From positions 1 through 64,000 of the forward strand of contig CAWFXV010000023.1 of assembly GCA_963819885.1 (NCBI GenBank): a stretch of DNA of 64,000 nt, given 5' to 3'. This stretch comes from JACVRX01 sp963819885 (lineage in GTDB: Bacteria; Actinomycetota; Actinomycetes; Jiangellales; Jiangellaceae). The notes beneath the pieces are model-generated. The model was not told the origin of the DNA. It ran no database searches and worked only from the letters and a program-made list of their open reading frames with translations. Position numbers and translations under genes: made by a program. This document shows, piece after piece, positions 62,432-64,000 of this stretch. Each line of letters opens with the position of its first letter. Position 1 is the stretch's first letter.

Positions 62432-62766
62432 ACCTGGCGGTCACTGCCGATAGAGCACGTCCTCAGCAAATCGAAGCCAATTGGCACGGTGCGGCGCTCC
62501 ACAAACCCGGACGAAGCACGCGCGGTCGCAACCATCCAGCGAGCCCATCACGACAACCCGGCGGGCCAATTGACCAGACCGGCCGCTCGCGCCGCGCCCG
62601 GGCGGCAACAACTCCACCTGCCCAAGAACAACCAAGATCTATTGATCAGCTGCGTACGATTGACGGCAGAAGCCGACGACCGCTCACGTCGAGCGCACGG
62701 GGGCGCGGCTTCCCGGGGGACGCCCATGGGCGCAAGGTTCGGGTCAGCGCCGGGCCTGACGACGTC
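62432..62766. other. Intergenic region, no gene seen
   Basis: 335 bp before the clan-CD peptidase gene. I see no convincing reading frame, hairpin or tRNA. It is somewhat less GC-rich near 62620-62650, which may mark a promoter for the downstream gene. Confidence 0.4.
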
Positions 62767-64000
62767 ATGAGCGCCGTGGACGGCCTGCTTTTCGCCAATG
62801 GCGTCGACGCGACGACCGGCGGACCGCTGCTTGCGCCGATGACCGTCGAGAGCCTCGCCCGGCTCGCCACGAGTGCACCCGGCGACCGGACCGGCGCCGA
62901 ACTGGCAGCCCGACACAGGCGCGTCATCGAGCGGGTCTACGCACCGAAGCAGGGCGTCGACCCCACTGACCTGGCGCAGACCGGCTGGGGAGTCGTCTTC
63001 GCGCAGGACGGTGACCCGAGAATCATGGGCGCACTGACGCCCCTGCTCGAACGTCGGCACGCGCAGGCGGGTGCGCTCGTCGAGGAGCGATACCGGGAGT
63101 TCACCGGCGGGAATGGCTATCTACTCGGCGAGTCCAAGCAGGATTTCCTCCGCCGTCACCACTCCGGACCGGGACCGGTCGACCCGGACGTCGTTCCTTA
63201 TTACCTGCTGCTCGTCGGTGGCCCGGACGAGATCCCGTTCGAGATCCAGTACCAACTGGACGTACAGCACGCGGTCGGACGGATCCACTTCGACGACGTC
63301 GCCGGCTATGCCCGATACGCCGCGAACGTCGTCGCGGCCGAAACCAAGAATCCGCGCACCGAACCCGCTCGGCTGTCCTTCTTCGCCGCCCGCAACGACG
63401 ACGACCCTGCGACGGCCCTGAGCTGCGAGCACTTGGTCACGCCCCTCGCGACCGCGCTGAGCGACGGGTCCTGGTCGGTCCGGTCCTTCATCGGCGCAGA
63501 CGCCACCAAGGACAGGCTGCGGGCCCTGCTGTCCGGCGCCGAGCGACCCGACCTGCTCTTCACCGCGACCCACGGGGTGGGTTTCCCGGCCGGCCACGCG
63601 GACCAGCGCGCCATCCAAGGAGCCCTGGTATGCCAGGACTGGCCTGGGCCGCGCCGCGGGAAGATCGGCCCCGCGCACTGGTTTGCGGCGCCAGATATCC
63701 CCGACGCCGACTTGACGGGGATGATCGCCTTCCTGTTCGCCTGCTTCGGTGCCGGAACCCCGCGCCACGACGAATTCGGCCGCAACGCAGACAATCGCCG
63801 GGCGTTGGCGCCCGACCCATTCGTCGGCGCGCTCCCGCAAGCCTTGCTCGGCCGTGAGGGGGGTGCTCTGGCCGTCGTCGGGCATGTGGATCGGGCGCTC
63901 GGCTACTCGTTCGTCTGGCCAGGGGCGGGACGGCAGACCGAGGTGTACCGGAGCACGCTCGCCGAGCTCGGAGCGGGGCAGCCGATCGGTTCGGCGTTGG
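62767..64000 (+). CDS. Clan-CD cysteine peptidase-like protein (C25/gingipain or CHAT type), 3' end outside
   Basis: 411 residues are visible and the frame is open at the window end. YYLLLVGGPDEIPFEIQYQLDVQHAVGRI begins the caspase-haemoglobinase fold as in C25 and CHAT proteins. His269 (FTATHG) and Cys326 (FLFACFGAGT) form the His-Cys dyad of clan CD, each after a hydrophobic strand, and a third strand AVVGHVDRALG follows. No signal peptide, which favours an intracellular role unlike gingipain. ATG at 62767. Confidence 0.8.
   Translation, partial: MSAVDGLLFANGVDATTGGPLLAPMTVESLARLATSAPGDRTGAELAARHRRVIERVYAPKQGVDPTDLAQTGWGVVFAQDGDPRIMGALTPLLERRHAQAGALVEERYREFTGGNGYLLGESKQDFLRRHHSGPGPVDPDVVPYYLLLVGGPDEIPFEIQYQLDVQHAVGRIHFDDVAGYARYAANVVAAETKNPRTEPARLSFFAARNDDDPATALSCEHLVTPLATALSDGSWSVRSFIGADATKDRLRALLSGAERPDLLFTATHGVGFPAGHADQRAIQGALVCQDWPGPRRGKIGPAHWFAAPDIPDADLTGMIAFLFACFGAGTPRHDEFGRNADNRRALAPDPFVGALPQALLGREGGALAVVGHVDRALGYSFVWPGAGRQTEVYRSTLAELGAGQPIGSAL

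Noticed and set aside
1..64000. tRNA, rRNA, insertion sequences, prophage
   Set aside because: No cloverleaf, rRNA core, transposase or integrase was recognised by eye; a covariance-model search would be the decisive test.

Overview
This is a high-GC actinobacterial chromosome segment. The markers are a fused 2-oxoglutarate decarboxylase (Kgd), a WhiB1 orthologue with a CRP-like upstream site, a SigR/RsrA pair, a PdtaS-type histidine kinase, the 24-residue ribosomal protein bL37, nickel superoxide dismutase with its maturation protease, F420-type oxidoreductases and an actinobacterial SOS box. Gene order around whiB1, pdtaS, the biotin-carrier protein, rsrA, sigR, the SRAP gene, aroA and rsgA matches the corresponding Mycobacterium/Streptomyces neighbourhood as I remember it. 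The genus cannot be fixed from sequence alone. No phage, insertion sequence, CRISPR array, rRNA or tRNA was recognised.

Layout. 0-10 kb: end of a D-amino-acid-oxidase-like gene, a VOC protein, a PspA/TPM envelope pair, a phytoene-desaturase-like oxidoreductase and kgd. 10-18 kb: small metabolic genes, sodX/sodN, an RsbW/SigF-type pair, a lipid-kinase-like gene and whiB1. 18-36 kb: the conserved core block (pdtaS, biotin carrier, bL37, rsrA, sigR, SRAP, aroA, rsgA, hisN). It is interrupted at 20.0-24.7 kb by a DUF2785 gene, an acetolactate-synthase-like gene, a GlxA-type regulator and a lysyl oxidase, and further on by a carboxylate-amine-ligase/deacylase pair. 36-42.6 kb: an MFS gene with its ArsR-type regulator under a very clear operator, an AI-2E family membrane protein, a degenerate GGDEF protein, an ECF sigma factor fused to a zinc finger, membrane segment and proline-rich tail, and a second WhiB.

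42.7-50.6 kb holds the most unusual block: three ATP-grasp ligases, an M20 dipeptidase, an S51/cyanophycinase-like protein and two esterases, mostly joined by 4-bp overlaps in two divergent operons. It looks like an uncharacterised pathway that makes and trims amide- or ester-linked small molecules or polymers. 50.6-58 kb: a toxin-antitoxin pair, dinB under an SOS box, a DrrAB-type ABC exporter, a GH13 enzyme with a flavin-dependent partner and a deazaflavin oxidoreductase. 58-64 kb: a chagasin-type inhibitor divergent from a papain-like protease, an MFS carrier, a membrane-anchored propeller protein, a one-TM protein and the start of a clan-CD (gingipain/CHAT-like) peptidase that runs off the window.

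A caution for all users: at least nine genes carry single-base frame breaks (TPM protein, phytoene-desaturase-like gene twice, kgd twice, the 12.4-kb gene, the ECF sigma tail, the M20 gene, an ATP-grasp gene and the ABC ATPase). In each the protein continues in another frame. The essential kgd is among them, so assembly indels are the simplest explanation, and these genes are described as if intact.
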